Assembly (NCBI GenBank): GCA_964370715.1
Contig: CAYJKJ010000005.1
Coordinates: 1 to 64,000 of the forward strand
Direction of reading: 5' to 3'
DNA length: 64,000 nt
DNA from: CAYJAY01 sp964370715
Lineage (GTDB): Bacteria; Bacillota; Clostridia; Oscillospirales; Ruminococcaceae
In this document: positions 50,318-59,332 of the stretch, one piece after another
Numbering within the stretch: the first letter of the stretch is position 1
Layout: every line of letters begins with the position of its first letter
Translations under genes and position numbers: made by a program
The notes under the pieces: generated by a model
Database searches by the model: none
The model's input: only the letters and a program-made list of their open reading frames with translations
Told to the model about the DNA's origin: nothing

Positions 50318-51490
50318 ATGGATATAATAGGAATTTTAAGCAACGTCTGGACAACATCGGGATTTGCTAACATAACCGATTTTCGCCAGATAATCATGAT
50401 TATTTTGGCTTGCGTTTTGCTTTATATGGGCATAGTTAAAAAATACGAGCCACTTCTTCTCGTTGGTATTGCGTTTGGTATGCTTCTTGCAAACCTTCCG
50501 CTTTCCGGAATATACCACCCCGAACTTTGGGCGGGCGCTTCGTCCGACATCGATTTTGGCCACATCCTCCACGAAGGCGGCCTTGTTGACCTTCTTTACA
50601 TCGGAGTTAAGCTTGGAATTTATCCTTCGCTCATCTTCCTTGGAGTTGGCGCAATGACCGACTTTGGCCCGATGATCGCAAACCCAAAATCAATGATTCT
50701 TGGTGCTGCGGCACAGCTTGGCATCTACTGCGCGTTTTTCCTTGGGGCTCTTTTCTTCCCCGGAAACGTTGCGGCGGCAATCGGCATCATCGGTGGCGCA
50801 GACGGCCCGACAGCAATCTGGCTTACAACGCAAATAGCCCCCGACTATCTCGCGCCGATAGCAATCGCGGCATATTCATACATGGCGCTCATTCCGCTCA
50901 TCCAACCACCCATCATGCGCGCGCTTACAACAAAAGCAGAACGCGAAATCAAGATGGAACAACTTCGCGAAGTTTCAAAAGCAGAAAAAATTATATTCCC
51001 AATCGCGGTTACTATAATAACCTGTTTGGTGCTTCCGTCGGTTGCTCCGCTTCTCGGAATGTTGATGCTCGGAAACCTTTTGAAAGAATGCGGCGTTACG
51101 GCTCGTCTTTCAGACACAGCACAAAACAACCTCATGAACATCGTCACAATCTTCCTTTCGATCTCGGTTGGCGCAACCGCTGTGTACGACAAGTTCTTGA
51201 CCACTGATACAATTCTCATAATCGCTCTTGGCCTTGCAGCATTCTGTTTCTCGACAGTCGGAGGACTTCTTATCGGAAAACTCATGTGCAAACTCACGGG
51301 CGGAAAGATCAACCCCTTAATCGGTTCTGCAGGCGTTTCGGCCGTTCCAATGGCGGCACGTGTTTCACAGACCGAAGGACAAAGAGCAAACCCCAGCAAC
51401 TTCCTACTCATGCACGCAATGGGTCCAAACGTTGCCGGCGTTATCGGTTCGGCAGTTGCCGCCGGTTTCCTTTTCGCAATCTTTGGATAG
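50318..51490 (+). CDS. oadB: Na+-translocating decarboxylase beta subunit
   Basis: 390 aa. ATG 50318 lies 7 nt after AGGAGA (50305-50310). About nine to eleven membrane helices. Family signatures 'LIFLGVGAMTDFGPMIANPK', 'GIIGGADGPTAIWLT' (Asp of the ion path), 'NPLIGSAGVSAVPMAARVSQ' and 'NFLLMHAMGPNVAGVIGSAV' are all present. It decarboxylates carboxybiotin and exports Na+. Completes the pump with the three preceding genes. Glutaconyl-CoA and malonate pumps share this subunit, but the OadA-type alpha subunit decides the substrate. Confidence 0.95.
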   Translation: MDIIGILSNVWTTSGFANITDFRQIIMIILACVLLYMGIVKKYEPLLLVGIAFGMLLANLPLSGIYHPELWAGASSDIDFGHILHEGGLVDLLYIGVKLGIYPSLIFLGVGAMTDFGPMIANPKSMILGAAAQLGIYCAFFLGALFFPGNVAAAIGIIGGADGPTAIWLTTQIAPDYLAPIAIAAYSYMALIPLIQPPIMRALTTKAEREIKMEQLREVSKAEKIIFPIAVTIITCLVLPSVAPLLGMLMLGNLLKECGVTARLSDTAQNNLMNIVTIFLSISVGATAVYDKFLTTDTILIIALGLAAFCFSTVGGLLIGKLMCKLTGGKINPLIGSAGVSAVPMAARVSQTEGQRANPSNFLLMHAMGPNVAGVIGSAVAAGFLFAIFG

Positions 51491-51511
51491 TATTCTTTAA
51501 TTGTGGCAAAA

Positions 51512-51550
51512 GGGTTTGTCCGATATAACATGGGGCAAACCCCCTAAATA
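51512..51550 (+). terminator. Partial terminator between oadB and pckG
   Basis: GGGTTTG (51512-51518) / CAAACCC (51536-51542), 17-nt loop, then AT-rich sequence with T7 at ~51554. A weak stem, so some readthrough into pckG is expected. Confidence 0.5.
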
Positions 51551-51579
51551 AATATTTTTTTAAGGAGATAAAAAACTTT

Positions 51580-53346
51580 ATGGCATTAACAACAAACAAA
51601 TCCATTCTTGAATTTGTAGAACAAAAATCGGCTCTTCTTCAACCGGACAACATCGTTTGGGTTGACGGAAGCGAAAGCCAACTTGCTGACCTTAGAAAAC
51701 AATCTATCGAAATCGGCGAAATCTCGCCCCTTAACCAAGAAAAACTCCCGAACTGCTATTATCACAGAACGGCTATCAACGACGTTGCTCGTGTAGAACA
51801 CAGAACATTCATCTGCACACCGACAAAAGAAGAAGCCGGCGCAACAAACAACTGGAAAGACCCCAAAGAAATGATGGAAATCATGAACGGTCTTTATGAC
51901 GGCGCTATGAAAGGCCGCACAATGTACGTTATCCCCTACAGCATGGGAACAGTTGGCTCGCCTTTCGCAAAATACGGCGTTGAACTTACCGACAGCATCT
52001 ATGTTGTTCTTAACATGGCTATCATGACAAGAATGACAAAAGAAGTTTACGCTGAACTCGGCGACAGCAACGACTGGATCCGTGGCGTTCATGCGAAAAA
52101 AGACATCGATGAAGAAAACCGCTACATCGTTCATTTCCCGCAAGACAACACAATCTGCTCGGTTAACTCGGGATACGGCGGAAACGTTCTTCTCGGCAAA
52201 AAATGCTTTGCTTTGAGAATCGCTTCTTACCTTGGCCAAAAAGAAGGCTGGCTTGCTGAGCACATGCTTATTCTTGGAATCGAAAATCCCAACGGCGAAA
52301 TCCGCTATCTTGCGGCTGCATTCCCCTCGGCATGCGGAAAAACAAACCTCGCCATGCTTATTCCTCCCGAAGCTTACACAAACAAAGGCTACAAAGTTTG
52401 GTGTGTCGGCGACGACATCGCTTGGCTTCGTGTCGGCGAAGACGGACGTCTTTGGGCAGCAAACCCCGAAAACGGTTTCTTTGGTGTTGCACCCGGAACT
52501 AACGATAAATCTAACCCCAACGCTCTTGCAACAACGATGAAAGACACAATCTTCACAAACGTTGTTCTTAACGAAGACGACAACACAGTTTGGTGGGAAG
52601 GTCTTGATAAAAATCCACCCCAAAATGCTCTTAACTGGAAAGGCGAAAAATGGGATCACACCGACAAAGGCGCACATCCCAACAGCCGTTTCACATCGAA
52701 AGCTATCAACTGCCCGTGTATCAGCAGCGAGTTTAACAATCCTCAAGGTGTTCCAATCTCTGCTATCGTATTCGGCGGTCGTCGCGCAAAAACTGCTCCG
52801 CTCGTATACCAAAGCTTCGACTGGAACCATGGAACATTCGTTGGCTCGATAATGGCTTCCGAAGTAACCGCCGCTGCATCGGGTCTTAAAGCCGGCGTTC
52901 GCCGCGACCCAATGGCTATGATTCCGTTCTGCGGATATGATATGGGTAAATACTTCGCTCATTGGCTCGATATGGGCAAAAAGATCAAAAACCAACCCAA
53001 AATCTTCAACGTTAACTGGTTCCGCCTCGATGACAGCGGAAACTTCATCTGGCCGGGATTTGGCGACAACATGCGTGTTCTTGACTGGATCATGAAACGT
53101 GCATTCGACGAAGTTGAAGCAGTTGAAACCGCTATCGGCTACATGCCCAACGCAGAAGATATCAACATCGAAGGACTCGACGAGATCTCGCTTGACACGA
53201 TGAAAGATCTTCTTTCGGTTGACAAAACAGCTTGGCTCGAAGATATCGAAAACATCACAGAGTTCTATGACAAAGTTGACACATACAAAACGTTGCCGGC
53301 AGAACTCAGAACTCAACTTGCTGATCTTGAAAAAAGACTTGGCTAA
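51580..53346 (+). CDS. pckG: Phosphoenolpyruvate carboxykinase (GTP type)
   Basis: 588 aa. GTP-class signatures: 'YVIPYSMGTVGSPFAKYGVE', P-loop/kinase-1a 'AAAFPSACGKTNLAMLIPPE' with the reactive Cys, kinase-2 'WCVGDDIAWLR', 'NPENGFFGVAPGT' and 'FNVNWFRLDDSGNFIWPGFGDNMRVLDWI'. Codons are strongly biased to C-ending forms, as in highly expressed genes. Next to the oxaloacetate decarboxylase it can run PEP + CO2 + GDP to oxaloacetate + GTP, feeding the Na+ pump. AAGGAG lies 12 nt before ATG. A 576-codon stop-free frame on the opposite strand is a by-product of this codon bias. Confidence 0.97.
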   Translation: MALTTNKSILEFVEQKSALLQPDNIVWVDGSESQLADLRKQSIEIGEISPLNQEKLPNCYYHRTAINDVARVEHRTFICTPTKEEAGATNNWKDPKEMMEIMNGLYDGAMKGRTMYVIPYSMGTVGSPFAKYGVELTDSIYVVLNMAIMTRMTKEVYAELGDSNDWIRGVHAKKDIDEENRYIVHFPQDNTICSVNSGYGGNVLLGKKCFALRIASYLGQKEGWLAEHMLILGIENPNGEIRYLAAAFPSACGKTNLAMLIPPEAYTNKGYKVWCVGDDIAWLRVGEDGRLWAANPENGFFGVAPGTNDKSNPNALATTMKDTIFTNVVLNEDDNTVWWEGLDKNPPQNALNWKGEKWDHTDKGAHPNSRFTSKAINCPCISSEFNNPQGVPISAIVFGGRRAKTAPLVYQSFDWNHGTFVGSIMASEVTAAASGLKAGVRRDPMAMIPFCGYDMGKYFAHWLDMGKKIKNQPKIFNVNWFRLDDSGNFIWPGFGDNMRVLDWIMKRAFDEVEAVETAIGYMPNAEDINIEGLDEISLDTMKDLLSVDKTAWLEDIENITEFYDKVDTYKTLPAELRTQLADLEKRLG

Positions 53347-53430
53347 GAGTTTAGCAATCTAAAAAAAACAAACTGGAAATATTATTAAAAGGCATCTTTC
53401 AATCTGTGTAGATTAAGGATGTTTAGAGCA

Positions 53431-53470
53431 AACAAAGCTTTAGCGATTTTTCGCTAAAGCTTTGTTTTTT
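53431..53470 (+). terminator. Terminator of the oad-pckG operon
   Basis: AACAAAGCTTTAGCGA (53431-53446) / TCGCTAAAGCTTTGTT (53451-53466), 4-nt loop, then TTTT. Confidence 0.95.
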
Positions 53471-53533
53471 GGATTTAAATCCTTAGAGTTTGAAGCGGTT
53501 GGAACGCTATGGTGATGGTAGATAAAGTCGAAA

Positions 53534-53568
53534 AAAACTGCGAACGGAGTTTTTCCATTCGCAGTTTT
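53534..53568 (-). terminator. Terminator of the Cache-EAL gene
   Basis: AAAACTGCGAA (53534-53544) / TTCGCAGTTTT (53558-53568), 13-nt loop. The A-rich left arm gives the leftward U tract. Confidence 0.85.
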
Positions 53569-53580
53569 AAATAGTTAGTC

Positions 53581-56220
53581 TTATTTCTTTTTAATAATCT
53601 GCCCAACAAACAGCTCTTCGCCGTTGTTGTCTAGAAGGCGTATTCTGCTTATTGTAACTTCACAATCGATAGGTTCGCCGTTGATCGAGCTGTGTGTCCA
53701 GTCGAACTTGACGATGCCGTTTTGCTTTGCTATGTCGATATATTCTAGCGCTTGAATCCTTGAATCAGCACCATCGGGTTGCGTCTTAGGGGATAACTCA
53801 AAAAACATCTTGTTCCATTGTTTTATGTTGGTTATCTCGAATAGATCAAGCGTGGCTTGGTTGCAGCTTAGCTGGCTGAAACTTTGATTAAACAAGGTAG
53901 AGGCTATGGAAATTTGATTTAGAATGTTAAGCGCTATATCAAAGTTTTGGTTGTTGCTTTTGGAGACCGCCGTCGTTATTGGGGTGTTGTCTTTTGCTGA
54001 AGATAAAGGCACCACGTCGGAATACTTGCTGTCGAACAAACTTAACGGAATTGGTTTTTCGAAATAGTATCCTTGAACAGCATCACAGCCAATCTCTTTT
54101 AGCAACTTGAACTGTTCGGCGGTTTCAACGCCCTCTGCAACAACAAACATCCTGAGGCTTTGAGCAAGTTTGATGACACCGTCAATGATGACGTTTCCTC
54201 GTATAATATCCTTATTGTTGTTGAAAAAAGCTTTGTCGATCTTAAGGGTGTCGGCTTTGAAATTTTTGAGCAAACTAAGGGAAGAAAACCCGGAACCGAA
54301 ATCATCTATCGAAACGCTAAATCCGGATTTATGCAGTTGGGTGAACAGGTTTTCGAGAATCTCTTGATCCTCAACCATAATAGATTCCGTTAACTCAACT
54401 TCAATTAGCTCATGTGGGATATTATAGCTATCTACTATTTTTGAAATATCAGCAATAAAGTTTTTGTTGCTTAAGTTTATCCTTGAAAAGTTGACCGAAA
54501 TCGGAAGATACCCTAACCCTCGCTTTTCTCTGCTCGATATAACTTCGCAAGCTCGATTAAGCATATATTTGTCTAGCTCGATTATAAAGCCGGTTTTTTC
54601 AAAAAGAGGGATGAATATATCTGGGTAGACTATGCTTCCGTTGGGTTTTATCCAACGCACCAAAGCTTCGGCGCCGATAATCTTTTTTGTTGAAGTTTGA
54701 AATTTTGGTTGAAGATATATCTTAAATTCTTTGTTTTCAAGAGCGCCGCGCATTTCGTTGACAATTTCAGCAGTTTTGATAAGCTTGTTTTTAAACACAG
54801 AATCGAAATCATGGATGGTGTTGCTCTTTTTGCCTTTGGACATTTTGTGCGCCATACTGACTTTGTTTATAATCGAATCGACATCGTTTTCTCCAAGCTC
54901 GATATGATAGCGCCCATATTTAAAGTTGATTCTAAAATCGCCAAGTTCCGGGATAATGTTGTTGTAGCAAGCTTCATAAATATGCGTTCTTTCTTGCATC
55001 GATTCGATAAAACCGTTGCCGGAAAACAACATAAACTCGTCGGCGCTAACCCTTGCAATAATAAGCGAAGGTTCGTCTACCGTTTCTCGAATAGTTTTGA
55101 ATGCTTTTAAAACTCGGTTTCCAATTTCAACGCTGAACATTTCATTAATTGCGTTAAAATTTTCTATGTCAAATTTTATTATGGCGTATTTTTTGTCGGG
55201 GTTTTTTGTTAATATATACTCCATATCTTTTTTTAACTTAAGTAGATTGGGAAGACCGGTCAACGGATCTTCGTAGGCGTTTTTTTCCGCAACTTTCAGA
55301 AGGGAAGACCTTGTGTACCACGTGTATATCATCGAAAAAATTAAAACGACAACGACGCCCACGCTTATTTGAACGATCGAGTTGATAGCAACTTCAAGAT
55401 CGTTGTTGATTTTACTTTCTTCAAAAGTCAAAATCATAGTCCAAGAGGTTTGCTCAATGGGGGAATAAAGCGCAATTTTCGCCGTGTTATCGATATAGTA
55501 TCTAAAGTTTCCGCTTTCCTCTTTTGCGATGTTTTGTTTAAGAATAGCGACAGCTTCATCGTTGATTATCGTTTGATCCGATTCGATAAAATTGTCGAGA
55601 CTGGCGTATTTGCCGTTTGTTGAGAGTAGCACCATTTGGTTTTCGTCTATTATATATGCGTCCCCAAGGTTGGATAGCGCCGAAATCATGTCATTTTTGA
55701 AATCTAAAGTTGAATTGCGGCTCAACAAAATTGCGGTTAACCTTCCGTTACTAATAACAGGAACCGCAAATTCTATAAATAATTCGTTTGCAGCCGGTGA
55801 ATGCAACGGCCGAAAGACGGCTTCATGATTATTTAAGATGCTTTTAAATAATGGATTTTCTGAAAAATTATGGATTGCTCCGTCTGTGTTTGTCGCCGTT
55901 CCATCTAATGTTATGTAATAAAGATCATCGAATTCTTGAATTTGGGATTGATTGTTGAAAAATTCAGTTATGTTTTCCGAAGTTACATTCTGCTTTGCTA
56001 TATAATCTGCGATTAAAGATAGGTCGTCTTGTTGTTCGTCGAGTTCTCCCGAAAAATTGTTTATAAGAGTAGCTTCGATTTTCCCCACATCTTCAAGGGC
56101 GGCTTGCTGAATTTCATGACGGACTATTGTGTTGTCCCAAATTAGAACAATGATGAAAATAATTACACAAAAAAACGTTACTATCAAAGGAAGTTTATCA
56201 AAAATAAACTGCTTTTTCAA
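53581..56220 (-). CDS. c-di-GMP phosphodiesterase: Cache-degenerate GGDEF-EAL-PAS
   Basis: 879 aa. TTG 56220 is preferred (GAAGGGA just upstream); the frame extends to 56271 without a ribosome site. Helix ~8-28 ('KLPLIVTFFCVIIFIIVLIW'), double-Cache-like sensor ~30-280, helix ~282-302, GGDEF ~315-470 with VSADEF instead of GGDEF (no cyclase activity expected), EAL ~490-735 with EAL-VRW, NFS, ELTES, DDFGSG, KIDKAF, AEGVET and QGYYFEKP intact, then a C-terminal PAS-like domain ~760-875 ('NQISIASTLFNQSFSQLSCN'...'FVGQIIKKK'). A PAS placed after the EAL domain is less usual than before it. Likely active phosphodiesterase. Confidence 0.9.
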   Translation of the reverse strand: MKKQFIFDKLPLIVTFFCVIIFIIVLIWDNTIVRHEIQQAALEDVGKIEATLINNFSGELDEQQDDLSLIADYIAKQNVTSENITEFFNNQSQIQEFDDLYYITLDGTATNTDGAIHNFSENPLFKSILNNHEAVFRPLHSPAANELFIEFAVPVISNGRLTAILLSRNSTLDFKNDMISALSNLGDAYIIDENQMVLLSTNGKYASLDNFIESDQTIINDEAVAILKQNIAKEESGNFRYYIDNTAKIALYSPIEQTSWTMILTFEESKINNDLEVAINSIVQISVGVVVVLIFSMIYTWYTRSSLLKVAEKNAYEDPLTGLPNLLKLKKDMEYILTKNPDKKYAIIKFDIENFNAINEMFSVEIGNRVLKAFKTIRETVDEPSLIIARVSADEFMLFSGNGFIESMQERTHIYEACYNNIIPELGDFRINFKYGRYHIELGENDVDSIINKVSMAHKMSKGKKSNTIHDFDSVFKNKLIKTAEIVNEMRGALENKEFKIYLQPKFQTSTKKIIGAEALVRWIKPNGSIVYPDIFIPLFEKTGFIIELDKYMLNRACEVISSREKRGLGYLPISVNFSRINLSNKNFIADISKIVDSYNIPHELIEVELTESIMVEDQEILENLFTQLHKSGFSVSIDDFGSGFSSLSLLKNFKADTLKIDKAFFNNNKDIIRGNVIIDGVIKLAQSLRMFVVAEGVETAEQFKLLKEIGCDAVQGYYFEKPIPLSLFDSKYSDVVPLSSAKDNTPITTAVSKSNNQNFDIALNILNQISIASTLFNQSFSQLSCNQATLDLFEITNIKQWNKMFFELSPKTQPDGADSRIQALEYIDIAKQNGIVKFDWTHSSINGEPIDCEVTISRIRLLDNNGEELFVGQIIKKK

Positions 56221-56409
56221 TACTGTCCCTTCTTTCTTTATTACAACTAAACGATTGAAACATAGTTGCAACAGATTGAATGCTTTTTTGTTGTTTGTGT
56301 AGTTGTTTCGATGTGTATAATTATATCACATATAAAAAAATATAATACAAAAAACACACAAAAGTTAAATAAAAATAAAAAAATGGAAAATAAATAGTAT
56401 AAAAGGAAA

Positions 56410-56447
56410 TAAATTCTGTGGCGGAAACGTTTCCGCCACAGAATTTA
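56410..56447 (-). terminator. Perfect 38-bp palindrome after uvrA
   Basis: Two 19-bp arms meeting at 56428/56429 (TAAATTCTGTGGCGGAAAC and complement) with no separate loop bases. It lies 3 bp past the uvrA stop. The leftward U tract is poor (TTTCCTTTTATAC). Terminator of uvrBA; a protein-binding palindrome is the alternative. Confidence 0.75.
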
Positions 56448-56450
56448 TAG

Positions 56451-59285
56451 CTATTGGCTTTGCTCTGATAAAGTTTTTTTAAGAAAATGACCGGTGAAAG
56501 ATTTTTCGTTTTGGGCTACTTGTTCCGGCGTTCCGACAGCAACGATGTTTCCTCCCTTATCGCCCCCTTCGGGACCGAGGTCGATGATGTGGTCGGCTGA
56601 TTTTATAACATCAAGGTTGTGTTCGATTACGACGACGGTGTTTTTGGCATCGACAAGTTTTTGAAGAACCTTCAAAAGCTTTTTGACATCGGCAACATGA
56701 AGCCCTGTTGTCGGCTCATCAAGGATATAGATTGTTTTGCCGGTGCTTCTTTTGGAGAGTTCGAGCGCAAGTTTAACTCTTTGTGCTTCACCTCCGGAAA
56801 GGGTGGTTGCCGATTGCCCAAGCTTGATATACCCTAAACCAACGTCATATAGAGTTTTAATCTTGTTGTTAATTCTGGGGATGTTTTTGAAAAAATCTAG
56901 TGCTTCTTCGACCGTCATGTCAAGCACGTCGCTGATATTTTTGTCTTTAAACTTAACTTCAAGCGTTTCTCGATTGTATCGTTTGCCTTTGCAGACTTCG
57001 CACGGGATAAATATATCGGGCAAAAAATGCATTTCGATCTTTATAATCCCGTCGCCCTGACACGCTTCGCATCTTCCGCCTTTAACGTTGAAAGAAAATC
57101 GCCCCGGGCTGTAGCCACGCATTTTTGCTTCGTTTGTTTCGGCGAATATGTCTCGGATATGGGTGAACACCCCTGTGTAGGTGGCGGCGTTGGAACGTGG
57201 GGTTCTGCCTATCGGGGATTGGTCGATGCCGATAACTTTGTCGAGATGTTCAAGCCCTTCGATATCATCGTATCCTGTTGAATGTAGCCTTGCTCCGTTG
57301 AGTTCTGCGGCTAGTTTTTTATACAATATTTCGTTTATAAGCGAGGATTTTCCCGAACCGGAAACTCCGGTTATGCAGGAAAAAACACCGAGAGGAATCG
57401 AAACATCAAGGTTTTTAAGGTTGTTTCGAGTTGCATTTTTGATAACGATGTTGTTGCCGCTGCCCTCTCTTCTTTCTTTGGGAATGTCTATTGATTTTTT
57501 GCCCGAAAGATATTGGCCGGTTATTGATTTTTTGTTTTTAACGATATCTTTAAGGCTTCCGGCGGCAACGATTTCTCCGCCATGTATTCCGGCTTTTGGG
57601 CCGACATCTACGACAAAATCCGCCGCACGAATTGTGTCTTCGTCATGTTCAACTACAATTAAGGTGTTCCCGAGGTCACGAAGGCGCTCGAGAGTCGCTA
57701 TGAGCTTTTGGTTGTCTCGTTGGTGTAGCCCGATGCTCGGTTCATCGAGGATATAAAGAACCCCGACAAGCGAGGAACCGATTTGGGTTGCGAGCCTTAT
57801 TCTTTGGCTTTCACCTCCCGAAAGGGTGGTGGCGCTTCTTGAAAGCGAAAGATAGTCGAGACCGACGTTGTGGAGAAATCCTAGGCGCTCTTTGATCTCT
57901 TTTAGAATTCTGTCGCCAATAAGCGCTTCTCTTTCGGTAAGGTTTAGTTGTTCGATAAAATTCAAAAGATCGATAACCGACATATCGGTTATATCCATAA
58001 TGTTTTTATCCGAAACGGTTACGCCAAGCGAGGTTAGTTTAAGGCGCTTTCCGTGGCAGACGGGGCAATCTATTGCGCTCATATATGCGGAAAGTTCGTC
58101 GCGCATCCAATCGCTCGTTGTTTCTTTGAATCGTCGTTCAAGGTTGTTGACTATTCCCTCAAACGAATTGTTATACATTCCAAACCCGAATTCGCTTGTT
58201 CGGCTCATCTCGAGTTTTTCGTTTTTTGTTCCGTAAAGAATTGCGTCGAGAGCTTGTTTTGAAAGTTTTTTTATCGGGTCGTTAACCGAGAATTTATATT
58301 TTTCCGCAAGTGCATCGAAATACATTTCGGCAATCGAACCGTCGCTATAGTTCCAACCGCTAGCCCTTATTGCGCCTTCACTTATCGAAAGATTTTTGTT
58401 TGGGATAACAAGGTCGGGATCTATCTTCATAAACGTTCCTAGCCCTGTGCATTTTTCGCAAGCCCCAAACGGGTTGTTAAACGAAAACATTCGAGGGGAA
58501 AGATCCTCAATGCTTATGCCGTGTTCCGGGCAAGCGTAGCTTTGCGAAAACATCATATCTTCGCCATCGATAACCGATATCATAATCGTTCCCCCCGATA
58601 GAGAAACGGCGGTTTCGATCGAGCCGGCAAGCCTTCCATCGATCTCCTCATTCATAACAAGCCGGTCGACAACTATTTCGATAGTGTGTTTAATGTTTTT
58701 ATCAAGGGTGGGCTTTTCGGTTAGGTCATAGATGCTTCCGTCGATCCTAGCTCTTGCAAATCCGGATTTTTCCGCCGCTTCAAGGTCTTTTTGGAACGTT
58801 CCTTTTTTGCCTCTTGCTATTGGCGCTAGCACCATAAACTTTGTTGAATGGGGGAGTTGCTTAACGGTATCGACAATTTGATCGACCGTCTGTTGTTTAA
58901 TCTCTCGTCCGCAGGTTGGGCAATGCGGAATTCCGATTCTTGCATACAGCAACCTTAAATAGTCGTAGATCTCGGTTACCGTTCCAACGGTCGAGCGAGG
59001 GTTTTTTGATGTTGTTTTTTGGTCGATGGAGATGGCGGGGGAAAGCCCTTCGATGTAGTCGACATCGGGCTTTTCCATCTGGCCGAGAAACATTCTTGCA
59101 TAGGAAGAAAGGCTTTCGATGTATCTTCTTTGACCATCGGCATAGATAGTGTCGAAAGCTAGCGAGGATTTGCCCGAACCCGAAAGCCCCGTCATGACGA
59201 TTAGCTTATCTCTCGGCAGCGTTATGTCGATATTTTTTAGATTGTGTTCTCGAGCACCTTTTATAACAATTTCGTTTTTAGACAA
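56451..59285 (-). CDS. uvrA: Excinuclease ABC subunit A
   Basis: 944 aa, full length. TTG start at 59285 behind AGAGGTTC. Two ABC ATPase modules: Walker A 'GLSGSGKSSLAFDT' and 'GVSGSGKSSLINEI', signatures 'LSGGESQRIRLA' and 'LSGGEAQRVKLA'. Zinc modules: 'CPTCGREIK', 'CPEHG'...'CEKC', and 'CEACQGDGIIKIEMHFLPD'...'CEVCKGKRY'. Damage-sensing subunit of nucleotide excision repair; loads UvrB. 47 bp after uvrB in one operon. Confidence 0.98.
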   Translation of the reverse strand: MSKNEIVIKGAREHNLKNIDITLPRDKLIVMTGLSGSGKSSLAFDTIYADGQRRYIESLSSYARMFLGQMEKPDVDYIEGLSPAISIDQKTTSKNPRSTVGTVTEIYDYLRLLYARIGIPHCPTCGREIKQQTVDQIVDTVKQLPHSTKFMVLAPIARGKKGTFQKDLEAAEKSGFARARIDGSIYDLTEKPTLDKNIKHTIEIVVDRLVMNEEIDGRLAGSIETAVSLSGGTIMISVIDGEDMMFSQSYACPEHGISIEDLSPRMFSFNNPFGACEKCTGLGTFMKIDPDLVIPNKNLSISEGAIRASGWNYSDGSIAEMYFDALAEKYKFSVNDPIKKLSKQALDAILYGTKNEKLEMSRTSEFGFGMYNNSFEGIVNNLERRFKETTSDWMRDELSAYMSAIDCPVCHGKRLKLTSLGVTVSDKNIMDITDMSVIDLLNFIEQLNLTEREALIGDRILKEIKERLGFLHNVGLDYLSLSRSATTLSGGESQRIRLATQIGSSLVGVLYILDEPSIGLHQRDNQKLIATLERLRDLGNTLIVVEHDEDTIRAADFVVDVGPKAGIHGGEIVAAGSLKDIVKNKKSITGQYLSGKKSIDIPKERREGSGNNIVIKNATRNNLKNLDVSIPLGVFSCITGVSGSGKSSLINEILYKKLAAELNGARLHSTGYDDIEGLEHLDKVIGIDQSPIGRTPRSNAATYTGVFTHIRDIFAETNEAKMRGYSPGRFSFNVKGGRCEACQGDGIIKIEMHFLPDIFIPCEVCKGKRYNRETLEVKFKDKNISDVLDMTVEEALDFFKNIPRINNKIKTLYDVGLGYIKLGQSATTLSGGEAQRVKLALELSKRSTGKTIYILDEPTTGLHVADVKKLLKVLQKLVDAKNTVVVIEHNLDVIKSADHIIDLGPEGGDKGGNIVAVGTPEQVAQNEKSFTGHFLKKTLSEQSQ

Positions 59286-59332
59286 TTTGAACCTCTTTTT
59301 TATAGTTAGTTAAATATAATGTAGCGCTAATT

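Noticed and set aside
51586..53316. 576-codon open frame opposite pckG
   Set aside because: It mirrors pckG exactly, has a Cys/Phe/Val-rich composition without any recognisable domain, and no convincing ribosome site. Codon bias of pckG explains it.
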